From: Tannerella sp.
Lineage (GTDB): Bacteria; Bacteroidota; Bacteroidia; Bacteroidales; Tannerellaceae
Assembly (NCBI GenBank): GCA_031259505.1
Contig: JAIRLL010000379.1
Coordinates: forward strand, 1-15,062
Length of the DNA stretch: 15,062 bases
Direction of reading: 5' to 3'
Positions 7,347-14,440 of the stretch are shown one piece after another. Within the stretch, counting starts at the first letter, position 1. Each line of letters begins with the position of its first letter. Both the position numbers and the translations under genes were made by a program. Under the pieces are notes generated by a model. It was not told the origin of the DNA. It saw only the letters and a program-made list of their open reading frames with translations, and did no database searches.

Positions 7347-8039
7347 ATGGAAATTAAGAAATCGTCTAAAGCAGACTTGGAGAAGACCAAATCTACTGGT
7401 CTATTGATGGGTTTGGTAGTAGGCTTGGCCGTTTTGTTTGTGGGCTTTGAATGGGGGCAAAAAGACCTGAACATATCAAAAGATGAAGGAATTGCCGACA
7501 TTATTGTCGAAGATGACATTGAAATGACTACGCAAAACGAGCCGCCACCGCCACCGCCGCCGCCACCGCCTGTACAGGAAATTGCAGAGGTATTGAATAT
7601 CGTGGAAGATGATGCTAACATTGAACAGGTCGACATCTTGTCTTCGGAAGATAACCAAAGGGATGCACAGGTGCAAACATACGTTCCGCCTGCGGTAGTA
7701 GAGGAAGAGGAAGAAGACTCGCAACACATCTTTCAGGTAGTAGAAAAGATGCCTGAATTTCCGGGCGGCCAGGCCGCGATGCTGAGTTTTATCTCAAAAG
7801 CGCTGAGATATCCGGTTGTAGCGCAGGAAAACGGTATTCATGGACGTGTATCATGTTCATTCGTCGTAAACAAGGACGGTACCATTGTAGACATTGAGGT
7901 GGTACGCGGCGTCGACGCTTCGCTTGATAAAGAAGCTATGCGCGTAATCAGTACCATGCCGAAATGGCAACCGGGCGAACAGAGAGGTAAACCGGTACGT
8001 GTGAAGTATACCATACCGATTAACTTCAGGTTGCAATAA
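7347..8039 (+). CDS. tonB: Energy transducer TonB
   Basis: TonB spans the periplasm and passes energy from the ExbB/ExbD motor to outer-membrane TonB-dependent transporters. The 230-residue product has a short cytoplasmic N-terminus, one membrane anchor (about 18-36, GLLMGLVVGLAVLFVGFEW) and an acidic/proline linker with ten consecutive prolines (66-75). The C-terminal TonB domain (about 131-230) carries MPEFPGG, ALRYPVVAQENGIHGRV, VNKDGTI, MPKWQPG and the terminal strand YTIPINFRLQ. The start is the ATG at 7347, just before MEIKKSSKADLEK. An upstream GTG (7254) would add residues lying across the promoter box and is rejected. It is transcribed alone, divergent from porQ, with a terminator at 8089-8114. 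The exbB/exbD operon, its likely partner, is 2.2 kb downstream. Confidence 0.93.
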   Translation: MEIKKSSKADLEKTKSTGLLMGLVVGLAVLFVGFEWGQKDLNISKDEGIADIIVEDDIEMTTQNEPPPPPPPPPPVQEIAEVLNIVEDDANIEQVDILSSEDNQRDAQVQTYVPPAVVEEEEEDSQHIFQVVEKMPEFPGGQAAMLSFISKALRYPVVAQENGIHGRVSCSFVVNKDGTIVDIEVVRGVDASLDKEAMRVISTMPKWQPGEQRGKPVRVKYTIPINFRLQ

Positions 8040-8088
8040 AGTTTTTGTTTTCCATAAATATTTTGATATTTAAAATTGTTTATGAATT

Positions 8089-8114
8089 AAAAGGTCGCGC
8101 AGGCGACCTTTTTT
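8089..8114 (+). terminator. Intrinsic terminator after tonB
   Basis: AAAAGGTCGC (8089-8098), loop GCAG, GCGACCTTTT (8103-8112) and further T residues make a 10-bp stem with a U tract. Only 16 nt separate it from the next start codon, so the downstream gene either depends on leaky readthrough or has a promoter I cannot recognise in 8040-8088. Confidence 0.85.
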
Positions 8115-8130
8115 AGTGCAGTATGCGTTA

Positions 8131-9108
8131 ATGTTGTCACTTGAGCAAATATTGCCGGTCATCGACAGAGCCATCGGGCAGTTGACGTTTGAGAGTCACT
8201 CCCAAAGTCTGTTCGATCCGATAAAATACATCCTCTCTAATGGAGGTAAACGCATCCGTCCGGCATTCGTCCTGATGGCTTGCGACTTGTATGGCGGGTC
8301 GGTGGATAAAGCCCTGCCGACTGCGCTGGGACTGGAAATCTTCCATAACTTTACCCTGCTGCACGACGACCTGATAGACGAAGCCGACATCAGGCGAAAC
8401 CGCCCGACCGTACATAAAAAATGGAATCGCAACACCGCCATCCTGTCGGGCGACGCCATGCTCATTTCGGCTTATCGCCTGATAGGCGAAACACCCCTCG
8501 CCTGTCTTCGGGAAATACTTCCGCTGTTCACGCAGACGGCCATCGAAATCTGCGAAGGACAACAGTTCGACATGGAATTTGAAACGCGCGAAGAAGTGAC
8601 GGAAGCCGAATATATCGAAATGATACGTCTGAAAACGGCTGTTCTGCTGGCATGTTGCCTCAAATCGGGGGCAATCCTCGGAGGCGCACCGAGCGCCGAA
8701 TCAGAAAAGCTGTACCGTTTCGGATTGCATCTCGGACTGGCTTTCCAGTTGCAGGACGATTTACTGGATGTATACGGAAACCCGCAGATGTTTGGGAAAA
8801 ACATCGGGGGTGATATTCTCTGCAACAAAAAGACATTCCTGCTCATACATGCCCTGCAACAGGCCTCTGCAGCACAGAAGCACGCCATCAGTCGCTACCG
8901 GTCTGCATCGGGCGACTTTACGCCTGACGAAAAAATAGCCGCTTTCATATCCCTGTATACCCAACTGCAGATAAAGGAATTGACGGAAAACAGAATTGTA
9001 CACTATTATAATATGGCAATGAGCGAATTGGACGGCCTGGACGTGCCGGCAGAACGCCTCGCCGTCATACGCGATGCAAGCAGGCGCCTGATGAAACGTG
9101 AATCATAA
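8131..9108 (+). CDS. Polyprenyl diphosphate synthase family protein
   Basis: This is a trans-prenyltransferase that extends allylic diphosphates with IPP; products of the family feed quinone side chains or carotenoid-type lipids. The 325-residue sequence has the GGKRIRP substrate motif (38-44), the first Asp-rich motif DDLID (79-83, in LLHDDLIDEADIRRNRPTVH) and the second DDLLD (209-213, in QLQDDLLDVYG). It also has a GDAML block near 107-111 and the final catalytic region GGDILCNKKTFLL. Both Asp motifs are complete, so an active enzyme is expected, but chain length cannot be read reliably. The ATG at 8131 is preferred to a GTG at 8116, which abuts the tonB terminator. The tatD-like gene follows after 13 nt, suggesting cotranscription. 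Confidence 0.92.
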   Translation: MLSLEQILPVIDRAIGQLTFESHSQSLFDPIKYILSNGGKRIRPAFVLMACDLYGGSVDKALPTALGLEIFHNFTLLHDDLIDEADIRRNRPTVHKKWNRNTAILSGDAMLISAYRLIGETPLACLREILPLFTQTAIEICEGQQFDMEFETREEVTEAEYIEMIRLKTAVLLACCLKSGAILGGAPSAESEKLYRFGLHLGLAFQLQDDLLDVYGNPQMFGKNIGGDILCNKKTFLLIHALQQASAAQKHAISRYRSASGDFTPDEKIAAFISLYTQLQIKELTENRIVHYYNMAMSELDGLDVPAERLAVIRDASRRLMKRES

Positions 9109-9121
9109 CACTCAAACAGGC

Positions 9122-9907
9122 ATGAAAATAATCGATACCCATACGCATTTATATCTGGACGCATTCGACGGAGACCGCGAACAGACGATACGTGCGGCCA
9201 AAGAATCGGGAATAGAAGCCGTGCTGTTGCCGAACATTGATGCATCAACAATCTCGCCGCTGTTGCAACTGTGCGATGCGGAGCCTGGATTTGCCTTCCC
9301 GATGATGGGGTTGCACCCGACGAGTGTCGATCATACATATGCTTCGCAGTTGAAAGCGGTCGAATCGGCGCTTGCGCAACGTAACTGTTGCGGAATTGGA
9401 GAAATCGGGATTGACCTGTATTGGGACAAAAGCCGTCTGAAAGAACAGAAGGCCGCGTTCGAGGAACAGTTGCGCTGGAGCATCGACCTGCGTCTGCCCG
9501 TAGCCATCCATACGCGGGATGCTTTCGCCGAAGTGTTTGATTCCATACACAAAGTCGGAGCAAGTCGACTGAAAGGCGTCTTCCACTGTTTCGACGGAAC
9601 ACAGGCTGACCTCAACGAAATCATGCGGTTAAACGGTTTTAAAATAGGAATAAACGGCATACTGACATTCAAAAAGTCTCACTTGCCCGAAATTATCGGG
9701 CGCACGCCGATCGAAAAACTGCTTCTGGAGACAGACGCTCCCTATCTGGCGCCTTCACCATACCGCGGAAAACGAAACGAACCGCTTTTTTTGTGGGAAA
9801 CGGCAAAGAAACTGGCATCCTCTCTCGAAAGCAGTTTGGCAAACATCGCAGAAGTCACAAAAAAAAGCACTCTCGAATTATTTAATATTCAATTGGATAG
9901 CATATGA
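9122..9907 (+). CDS. TatD family metal-dependent hydrolase (putative DNase)
   Basis: TatD-family enzymes are TIM-barrel hydrolases using divalent metals; characterised members are DNases linked to DNA repair or degradation. The 261-residue product, of typical length, has all expected metal ligands: the N-terminal HTH motif (H7, H9 in DTHTHLYLD), E94 in GEIGIDLYW, H130 in AIHTRDA, H155 in FHCFDGT and D205 in LLETDAPYLAP. GLHPTSV (63-69) is the usual strand-2 motif. The start is the ATG at 9122, so that the protein begins MKIIDTHTH. A GTG at 9098 would overlap the previous gene and add residues not found in the family. It ends in TGA at 9905-9907, evidence that TGA acts as a normal stop here. 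Which member it is (TatD, YcfH or YjjV type) cannot be decided by eye. Confidence 0.93.
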   Translation: MKIIDTHTHLYLDAFDGDREQTIRAAKESGIEAVLLPNIDASTISPLLQLCDAEPGFAFPMMGLHPTSVDHTYASQLKAVESALAQRNCCGIGEIGIDLYWDKSRLKEQKAAFEEQLRWSIDLRLPVAIHTRDAFAEVFDSIHKVGASRLKGVFHCFDGTQADLNEIMRLNGFKIGINGILTFKKSHLPEIIGRTPIEKLLLETDAPYLAPSPYRGKRNEPLFLWETAKKLASSLESSLANIAEVTKKSTLELFNIQLDSI

Positions 9908-9950
9908 GCCGAAAAGAAATTTTCATAGGGGGTGCATTTTTTTTGTTTAA

Positions 9951-9985
9951 GTTGCCTGTTCTTTCGAGTAAAAAACTGATATTTG
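9951..9985 (+). promoter_or_regulatory. Possible promoter for tRNA-Ser and the exbB operon
   Basis: GTTG (9951-9954), a 23-nt spacer and GATATTTG (9978-9985, one mismatch to TAnnTTTG) form a weak match. A second candidate is TAATTTGCAC (10021-10030), one nt short between TA and TTTG and without a clear -33 box. The true start is not decided by the sequence. Confidence 0.3.
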
Positions 9986-10065
9986 TACACTGAAAAAGAT
10001 AGTATGTTATATTTTTTGCGTAATTTGCACTCGTTTTCGAGACGATGCTCAAAAAGACTATAAAA

Positions 10066-10153
10066 GGAGAGATGCTCGAGTGGTTGAAGAGGCACGCCTG
10101 GAAAGCGTGTATATGCCTAAAGCGTATCGCGGGTTCGAATCCCGCTTTCTCCG
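10066..10153 (+). tRNA. tRNA-Ser (anticodon GGA)
   Basis: The acceptor stem GGAGAGA (10066-10072) pairs with TTTCTCC (10146-10152), with one G-U pair; G10153 is the discriminator base. The anticodon arm is CACGC, loop CTGGAAA, GCGTG, giving anticodon GGA, which reads UCC and UCU. A long variable arm (around ATATGC/GCGTAT) marks it as class II, as expected for serine. The T arm is GCGGG, TTCGAAT, CCCGC. The 3' CCA is not encoded. The gene lies 92 bases before exbB with no terminator visible between them, so the two may share a primary transcript. Confidence 0.95.
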
Positions 10154-10245
10154 CGGCATATACGACAAATAGTTAGAGATAAACGAATTAAATTATTAAC
10201 AATAAAAAAAACGAAATTAAATTATTTATTAAATTTTCAAACGCT

Positions 10246-10983
10246 ATGAAAAAGTTATTTACAAAGACATTCTTGGTATTGTGCGCACTTGGAACTTCTG
10301 TTGCCATGTTTGCGCAGGAAGCTACTGCTATTGAAGGTGAGAGTATGCATCAGGCTCTCAAAACCAAATTTATTGAAGGTAGCCCAGACTTTATGAGTCT
10401 GATTGCCATCGCATTGATTTTAGGTTTGGCATTTGTGCTGGAACGTATTATCTATCTGAATCTGGCAGACACTAACGTCAAAAAGATGCTGGAAGGCATT
10501 GAGTCGGCGCTTGTAGACAAAGGCGACGTAGAATCGGCGAAAGCCATCGCCCGCAATACGAGAGGCCCAATAGCATCGATTGCCTATCAGGGATTGTTGA
10601 GAATTGACCAGGGCGTCGACATCATAGAGAAATCCATCATTTCTTACGGTGGCGTACAGGGCGGTCTGCTCGAAAAGAATTTGTCGTGGATTACGCTGTT
10701 TATCGCCATGGCGCCGTCTCTGGGATTCCTGGGAACGGTGATTGGTATGATCATGGCGTTCGACAAAATCGAGCGCGTAGGCGATATCAGTCCGACCGTT
10801 GTTGCCGGCGGTATGAAAGTGGCGCTGATCACGACCGTAGGCGGTTTGATTGTAGCCCTTATCCTGCAAGTATTTTATAATTATCTGCTGAGTAAACTGG
10901 AAACCATCCTGAACAAAATGGAAGACGCGTCCATCACTCTGCTCGACATAATTATCAAATACAACGTAAAATATCAAAGATAA
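10246..10983 (+). CDS. exbB: MotA/TolQ/ExbB proton channel family protein
   Basis: ExbB forms the pentameric inner-membrane channel that, with ExbD, uses the proton gradient to drive TonB. The 245-residue protein begins with a hydrophobic signal-like segment (1-23, ending AMFAQ), a feature I recall as common in Bacteroidota ExbB. Membrane helices follow at about 50-66, 147-171 and 190-212. The family signature APSLGFLGTVIGMIMAFD lies at about 156-173, followed by VVAGGMKVALITTVGGLIVAL. A MotA- or TolQ-type role is unlikely because two exbD genes follow in the same operon. It is the first gene of that operon; the next starts 6 nt after its stop. The 92-base stretch between the tRNA and the ATG is very A/T rich and shows no clear promoter. 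Confidence 0.93.
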   Translation: MKKLFTKTFLVLCALGTSVAMFAQEATAIEGESMHQALKTKFIEGSPDFMSLIAIALILGLAFVLERIIYLNLADTNVKKMLEGIESALVDKGDVESAKAIARNTRGPIASIAYQGLLRIDQGVDIIEKSIISYGGVQGGLLEKNLSWITLFIAMAPSLGFLGTVIGMIMAFDKIERVGDISPTVVAGGMKVALITTVGGLIVALILQVFYNYLLSKLETILNKMEDASITLLDIIIKYNVKYQR

Positions 10984-10989
10984 AAAGCC

Positions 10990-11463
10990 ATGGCTGTAAC
11001 TCAAATAAGAAGATTTTCAAGTTGGACGTTGCTCCTTGTCATGATAATCAGCGTAGGCGTATTGGCGCTGTTTTATCTGGGGGGGGTCGTTGACCCGGCT
11101 GCGGAGACTAAAGAACCGATTTACACATCCGAATTGCTGTACTGGTGCTATCTGATTGCTGCAGTCACGATTGTGGGAATGCTGGTTTTCGGGATACTGC
11201 AGTTCGTGTCGTCCCTGCAAGCGAAACCCAAAGCAGCGCTCGGATCGCTAATCGTCCTCATTGTTTTTGCGGGGCTTCTGGTCATTACTTATGTATTAGG
11301 TGATGCTACGCCTCTGCCCAATATTAATACCGATTCTGCACATTTTAATACAGAGAAATGGCTGAAAATCTCGGACATGTGGATTTATTCTATCTATGTC
11401 GTGCTCTTTCTCTGCATACTGGCAATGATTGCAGGTTCGATTAAATCGGTATTGAAGAAGTAA
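10990..11463 (+). CDS. Four-helix membrane protein of the exb operon, function unknown
   Basis: This 157-residue protein has four likely membrane helices (about 12-31, 50-72, 83-103 and 130-152) and almost no soluble domain. The longest loops are about 32-49 and 104-129. I do not recognise a named domain. It lies 6 nt after exbB and 18 nt before the first exbD, and from general knowledge a small membrane protein at this position recurs in Bacteroidota exb operons. The inference is an accessory subunit or assembly factor of the TonB motor, but no motif proves this. Codons 30-33 contain a run of eight G (11079-11086), a possible slippage site that would abolish everything after the first helix. 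The frame is intact as sequenced. Confidence 0.85.
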   Translation: MAVTQIRRFSSWTLLLVMIISVGVLALFYLGGVVDPAAETKEPIYTSELLYWCYLIAAVTIVGMLVFGILQFVSSLQAKPKAALGSLIVLIVFAGLLVITYVLGDATPLPNINTDSAHFNTEKWLKISDMWIYSIYVVLFLCILAMIAGSIKSVLKK

Positions 11464-11481
11464 TCATTAAGAAAAACGAAA

Positions 11482-12069
11482 ATGGGGAAAAAAAGAAAAG
11501 TTCCCGGCATTAATGGGTCTTCTTCCGCAGATATTGCGTTCATGTTACTCCTATTCTTTCTGTTGACCACGTCAATGGATACCGATCAGGGGTTGGCAAG
11601 GCGTCTGCCGCAACCGCCCAATGACGAAAGAAAATTGGATGAAATCGATATCAAGAAGAGGAACATTTTGCCTATCCTGATCAATACGCACAATCAGATA
11701 TTGTGCGCAGGCGAATATGTGGAACTAAGCGGACTGAGAGAAAAGGCAAAAGAGTTTATCGCGAATCGAGACGATGACCCGAGCCTGCCGGAAAGAGTAG
11801 AAGAGGATGTTCCGTTCTTTGGACTGGTGAAGACAAGCAAACTGCATGTCATTTCGCTGATGAACGACCGGGGTACGCAGTATCAGAAATATATCGACGT
11901 ACAGAACGAACTGGCCGCGGCATACAACGAACTTCGCGATGAGATATCCAGAGACAAATGGAACAAGACCTTTGCCGAATTGCAAGAAGAACAACAAAAG
12001 GCTGTGCAGATGATTTATCCGCAAAAGATATCGGAAGCCGAGCCTAAAAACTATGGAGATAAAAAGTAA
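11482..12069 (+). CDS. exbD: Biopolymer transporter ExbD, first paralogue
   Basis: ExbD is the single-helix periplasmic partner of ExbB and supplies the channel's proton-carrying aspartate. The 195-residue protein has a basic start (MGKKRKVPGINGSSS), then the helix SADIAFMLLLFFLLTTSM with the conserved Asp at residue 17. The periplasmic domain is longer than in E. coli ExbD, with a charged C-terminal extension (about 138-195, YIDVQNELAAAYNELRDEI and beyond) predicted to be helical or coiled. The ATG at 11482 follows the previous gene by 18 nt. Its stop overlaps the next start by one base (TAATG, 12067-12071), which implies translational coupling with the second ExbD and perhaps a heteromeric ExbD pair. 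Confidence 0.92.
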   Translation: MGKKRKVPGINGSSSADIAFMLLLFFLLTTSMDTDQGLARRLPQPPNDERKLDEIDIKKRNILPILINTHNQILCAGEYVELSGLREKAKEFIANRDDDPSLPERVEEDVPFFGLVKTSKLHVISLMNDRGTQYQKYIDVQNELAAAYNELRDEISRDKWNKTFAELQEEQQKAVQMIYPQKISEAEPKNYGDKK

Positions 12070-12536
12070 TGGGAAAGTTTAATAAAGCGGGCGGACGCGA
12101 AATGCCCGAATTGAATACATCGTCATTGCCTGACCTGGTTTTCGCAATCCTGTTCTTTTTCATGATGGTAACGACCATGCGTGAAGTGACCCTCAAGGTA
12201 CAGTTCAGGGTGCCTCACGCAACAGAACTTCAGAAACTGGAGAAAAAATCGCTGGTGACATATATCTATGTCGGTAAACCCCTGTCGGAATTTGCGGCAA
12301 AAATGGGTACCGAACCGCGCTTGCAATTGAACGATCAATTCGCCGAAGTATCGGAAGTTGGCTCATACATCGCACAGGAAAAGTCGAGTATGAAAGAGGA
12401 AGATCAACCCTATATGACGGTCTCCATCAAAGGCGACTACGATACGAAAATGGGATTGGTGACAGACCTCAAACAGGCGTTGCGTAAAGCCTATGCACTC
12501 AAAATCAGCTATTCCGCAAGAAAACGGACTGACTGA
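12069..12536 (+). CDS. exbD: Biopolymer transporter ExbD, second paralogue
   Basis: This second ExbD (155 residues) has the helix SSLPDLVFAILFFFMMVTTM with the key Asp at residue 22, and a compact periplasmic domain ending in an ExbD-like segment (TVSIKGDYDTKMGLVTDLKQALRK, here split as TVSIKGDYDTKMG and LVTDLKQALRKA). It starts one base inside the stop of the first exbD, so the pair is probably produced in fixed ratio. The two differ clearly in the periplasmic part, so they are not a recent duplication. The gene ends in TGA (12534-12536) followed after 24 bases by a strong terminator. That is good evidence that UGA is read as stop in this genome. Confidence 0.92.
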   Translation: MGKFNKAGGREMPELNTSSLPDLVFAILFFFMMVTTMREVTLKVQFRVPHATELQKLEKKSLVTYIYVGKPLSEFAAKMGTEPRLQLNDQFAEVSEVGSYIAQEKSSMKEEDQPYMTVSIKGDYDTKMGLVTDLKQALRKAYALKISYSARKRTD

Positions 12537-12560
12537 AATCGAGTGTGTTCACAATATTGA

Positions 12561-12599
12561 AACGAGGTTGTCCGGAAAAAGAGCAACCTCGTTTTTTTT
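12561..12599 (+). terminator. Intrinsic terminator of the exb operon
   Basis: AACGAGGTTG (12561-12570) pairs perfectly with CAACCTCGTT (12584-12593) across a 13-nt loop, followed by a continuous T run to 12599. Confidence 0.9.
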
Positions 12600-12716
12600 A
12601 TGCAAAGCTAAAAGTTTCAGAGATTCAAAGCGAAACATAATTGAAAACAGGCGCTTTCCGGTTGCTCACATAAAGAATCAATATGAAAAAATAACACAAA
12701 AAGAACAGATAGGGAA

Positions 12717-12744
12717 ATTTATTCCAGAATAAATACTAATTTTG
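12717..12744 (+). promoter_or_regulatory. Promoter of the Lrp/AsnC gene with an overlapping palindrome
   Basis: TAATTTTG (12737-12744) is an exact Bacteroidota -7 box 44 nt before the ATG. Just upstream, ATTTATT-CCAG-AATAAAT (12717-12734) is a perfect 7-bp inverted repeat covering the region where RNA polymerase would bind. No good -33 TTTG is present. The palindrome is a candidate operator, possibly for autoregulation as seen in other Lrp/AsnC members. Confidence 0.45.
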
Positions 12745-12788
12745 TAGCCGGCATGAGGAAAATATAATATCTAATAAATATACCCACT

Positions 12789-13253
12789 ATGCATTACAGA
12801 TTAGACGAGTTAGACAGAGAAATCCTGAAACGGATTGCTAATGATGCACGAAAACCATTCCTCGAAGTAGCGCGGGAGTGTAATGTTTCGGGAGCTGCCA
12901 TTCACCAGCGAATCCGGAAGTTGATGAATGCAGGAGTGATCAAAGGCTCCGAATTTTTATTGGACAGTTCCATGATTGGCTATGAAACGTGTGCGTACAT
13001 GGGTTTGTATTTGCAAAATCCCGGACAATTTCCCGTTGTCATTGAGGCGTTGCAGCAAATCCCCGAAGTAGTGGAGTGTCACTACACAACCGGACAATAC
13101 GACCTTTTCATCAAAATCTATGCGAGAAACAACAAGCATTTGCTTGACATTATCCATCACAAACTCCAACCGCTCGGATTGGCGCGTACGGAGACGCTGA
13201 TTTCTTTCAAGGAAGAGTTCAGGAGGAATATTCCGGTTGGTAACATACGATAA
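12789..13253 (+). CDS. Lrp/AsnC family transcriptional regulator
   Basis: The 154-residue product has the full two-domain layout. The N-terminal winged helix-turn-helix (about 3-60) contains LDELDREILKRIANDARKPF and the recognition-helix segment VSGAAIHQRIRKLMNAGVIKG. The ligand-binding RAM domain (about 65-145) contains VVECHYTTGQYDLFIKIYARN. Members bind amino acids or related small effectors and often control transport or metabolism genes, including their own. Here the gene stands alone between the exb terminator and an unrelated nuclease gene, so context does not show the regulon. The ATG at 12789 fits the family N-terminus MHYRLDELDREIL. Length is normal and no residues seem missing. Confidence 0.93.
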   Translation: MHYRLDELDREILKRIANDARKPFLEVARECNVSGAAIHQRIRKLMNAGVIKGSEFLLDSSMIGYETCAYMGLYLQNPGQFPVVIEALQQIPEVVECHYTTGQYDLFIKIYARNNKHLLDIIHHKLQPLGLARTETLISFKEEFRRNIPVGNIR

Positions 13254-13443
13254 GTGAATATATTTCTCGCAAATATATGAATGATTTTTTGTAGCCCGGA
13301 GTATTGACTATTTATGAAACGGTTTGTCTGTGAAATAAAAAACATGTTCCGAAATATCGTAGAAAGGGATTATGAAACTTGCAGCGGACTGATATTGGAG
13401 AATCGAACTTTCCTCCGTAAAAAAGCCTTTTTCATTGCCTGTG
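13254..13443. other. Intergenic stretch without a recognised gene
   Basis: A 64-codon frame (13314-13508) crosses this stretch but runs through the promoter and start of the next gene and resembles nothing I know. No terminator for the Lrp/AsnC gene is evident. TTTTTTGTAG near 13286-13295 recalls a -7 box but lacks the leading TA. Confidence 0.5.
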
Positions 13444-13475
13444 TTTGGAAATCGCAGGATTTTCATCTAATTTTG
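13444..13475 (+). promoter_or_regulatory. Promoter of the Rpn-family nuclease gene
   Basis: TTTG (13444-13447), a 20-nt spacer and TAATTTTG (13468-13475) match the Bacteroidota consensus fully. Transcription would begin near 13482. The ATG at 13505 is preceded by a GAAGGAGA segment, a strong Shine-Dalgarno match and unusual for this phylum. Confidence 0.65.
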
Positions 13476-13504
13476 CGGGGTATAAAAATAGAAGGAGAAA
13501 AGTC

Positions 13505-14440
13505 ATGAAAAAGCGTGAAAAAGGTGAACGGGTACTGATATCGTTCGATTATGCATTGAAGCGGCTGCTGCGCAACAAGGCCAACTACGCAGTGCTGGAA
13601 GGTTTTCTGAGCGAGCTGCTCATGCGCGACATTTCGGTAAAGACCATCGGCGAAAGCGAGAGCAACAAGGAACATCCGGACGACAAATACAACCGGGTCG
13701 ACATCCTGGTGGAAGCCGAATCGGACGAAATACTGCTGATAGAGTTGCAGTTTACGCCGGAGATCGACTATCTGCACCGGATGCTGTACGGAACGGGCAA
13801 GACCATCACCGAGCGTATGGTTCAGGGGGCGAAATACCTGGAAGTGAAAAAAGTCTATTCCATCAACATTGTCTATTTCGACCTGGGACAGGGCAGCGAC
13901 TATGTCTATCACGGACGGACGCATTTCACGGGTCTGCACATCAGGGATGAACTCCGTCTTTCGAAGGCGCAGCGCGAAGCATTCGGGAAGGAAACCGCGA
14001 GCGACATCTATCCCGAATACTACATTCTGAAGGTCAACAGTTTTAACGACGTGGCAAAGGATACGCTGGACGAGTGGATTTATTTCTTGAAACACAACGT
14101 CATAAAGGAAGAATTCAGGGCCAGAGGGCTGGAGAAAGCGCGAAAAGTGCTTGACCGCGACAATCTCTCGACGGAAGAACGGAAAGCCTACGACTACATG
14201 CTGCGTCTGCGAAGTGAAAACCTGAGTACCATTGCTTCCTCCAAACTCGAAGGACGAATAGAAGGCAGGGAAGAAGGTAGAATAGAGCGTGAAAAACTCG
14301 CTAAAGAACTTGAGAAAGAGCGAGAGGCGCGGGAAAAAGAGCGGGAGGCGCGGGAAAAAATTGCCGGGGAATATGAAATTCTTCTTGCAGAAATTGCCCG
14401 GTTAAAGCAAAATGAACATAACAGTAATACTTCATCCTGA
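13505..14440 (+). CDS. Rpn family / PD-(D/E)XK nuclease, transposase-like protein
   Basis: Rpn (recombination-promoting nuclease, PDDEXK_2) proteins carry a PD-(D/E)XK endonuclease fold; E. coli RpnA-type members promote RecA-independent recombination. The 311-residue product opens with the family start (LISFDYALKRLLRNKANY). Its nuclease core is HPDDKYNRVDILVE ... ILLIELQF, with probable catalytic D66, E80 and Q82 in the E-x-Q variant. Residues 100-200 give the usual continuation (YGTGKTITERM, VYSINIVYFDL, YPEYYILKVNSFND, WIYFLKH). The tail from about 245 is a charged coiled coil (LEGRIEGREEGRIE then KEREAREKEREAREK) built partly from a 21-bp tandem repeat. An upstream in-frame ATG at 13445 lies inside the promoter and is rejected. 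The family is typically multi-copy in Bacteroidota. Mobility of this copy is not shown: no terminal repeats were seen. Confidence 0.88.
   Translation: MKKREKGERVLISFDYALKRLLRNKANYAVLEGFLSELLMRDISVKTIGESESNKEHPDDKYNRVDILVEAESDEILLIELQFTPEIDYLHRMLYGTGKTITERMVQGAKYLEVKKVYSINIVYFDLGQGSDYVYHGRTHFTGLHIRDELRLSKAQREAFGKETASDIYPEYYILKVNSFNDVAKDTLDEWIYFLKHNVIKEEFRARGLEKARKVLDRDNLSTEERKAYDYMLRLRSENLSTIASSKLEGRIEGREEGRIEREKLAKELEKEREAREKEREAREKIAGEYEILLAEIARLKQNEHNSNTSS
14318..14359 (+). repeat. Two tandem 21-bp units in the coiled-coil tail of the Rpn gene
   Basis: Units 14318-14338 and 14339-14359 (GAGCGAGAGGCGCGGGAAAAA type) differ at one base and encode EREAREK twice. Being a multiple of three, copy-number change would lengthen or shorten the coiled coil without breaking the frame. 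Confidence 0.85.

Noticed and set aside
10066..10153. tRNA-Ser as integration site of a mobile element
   Set aside because: No integrase gene lies nearby, no repeat of the tRNA 3' end was noticed downstream, and the neighbours are core genes.
13445..13504. Upstream ATG as start of the Rpn gene
   Set aside because: The added residues are encoded by the promoter itself, while the ATG at 13505 has a good ribosome-binding sequence and gives the family N-terminus.
13314..13508. 64-codon frame before the Rpn gene
   Set aside because: It runs across a clear promoter and the start codon of the next gene, and its translation has no recognisable features.
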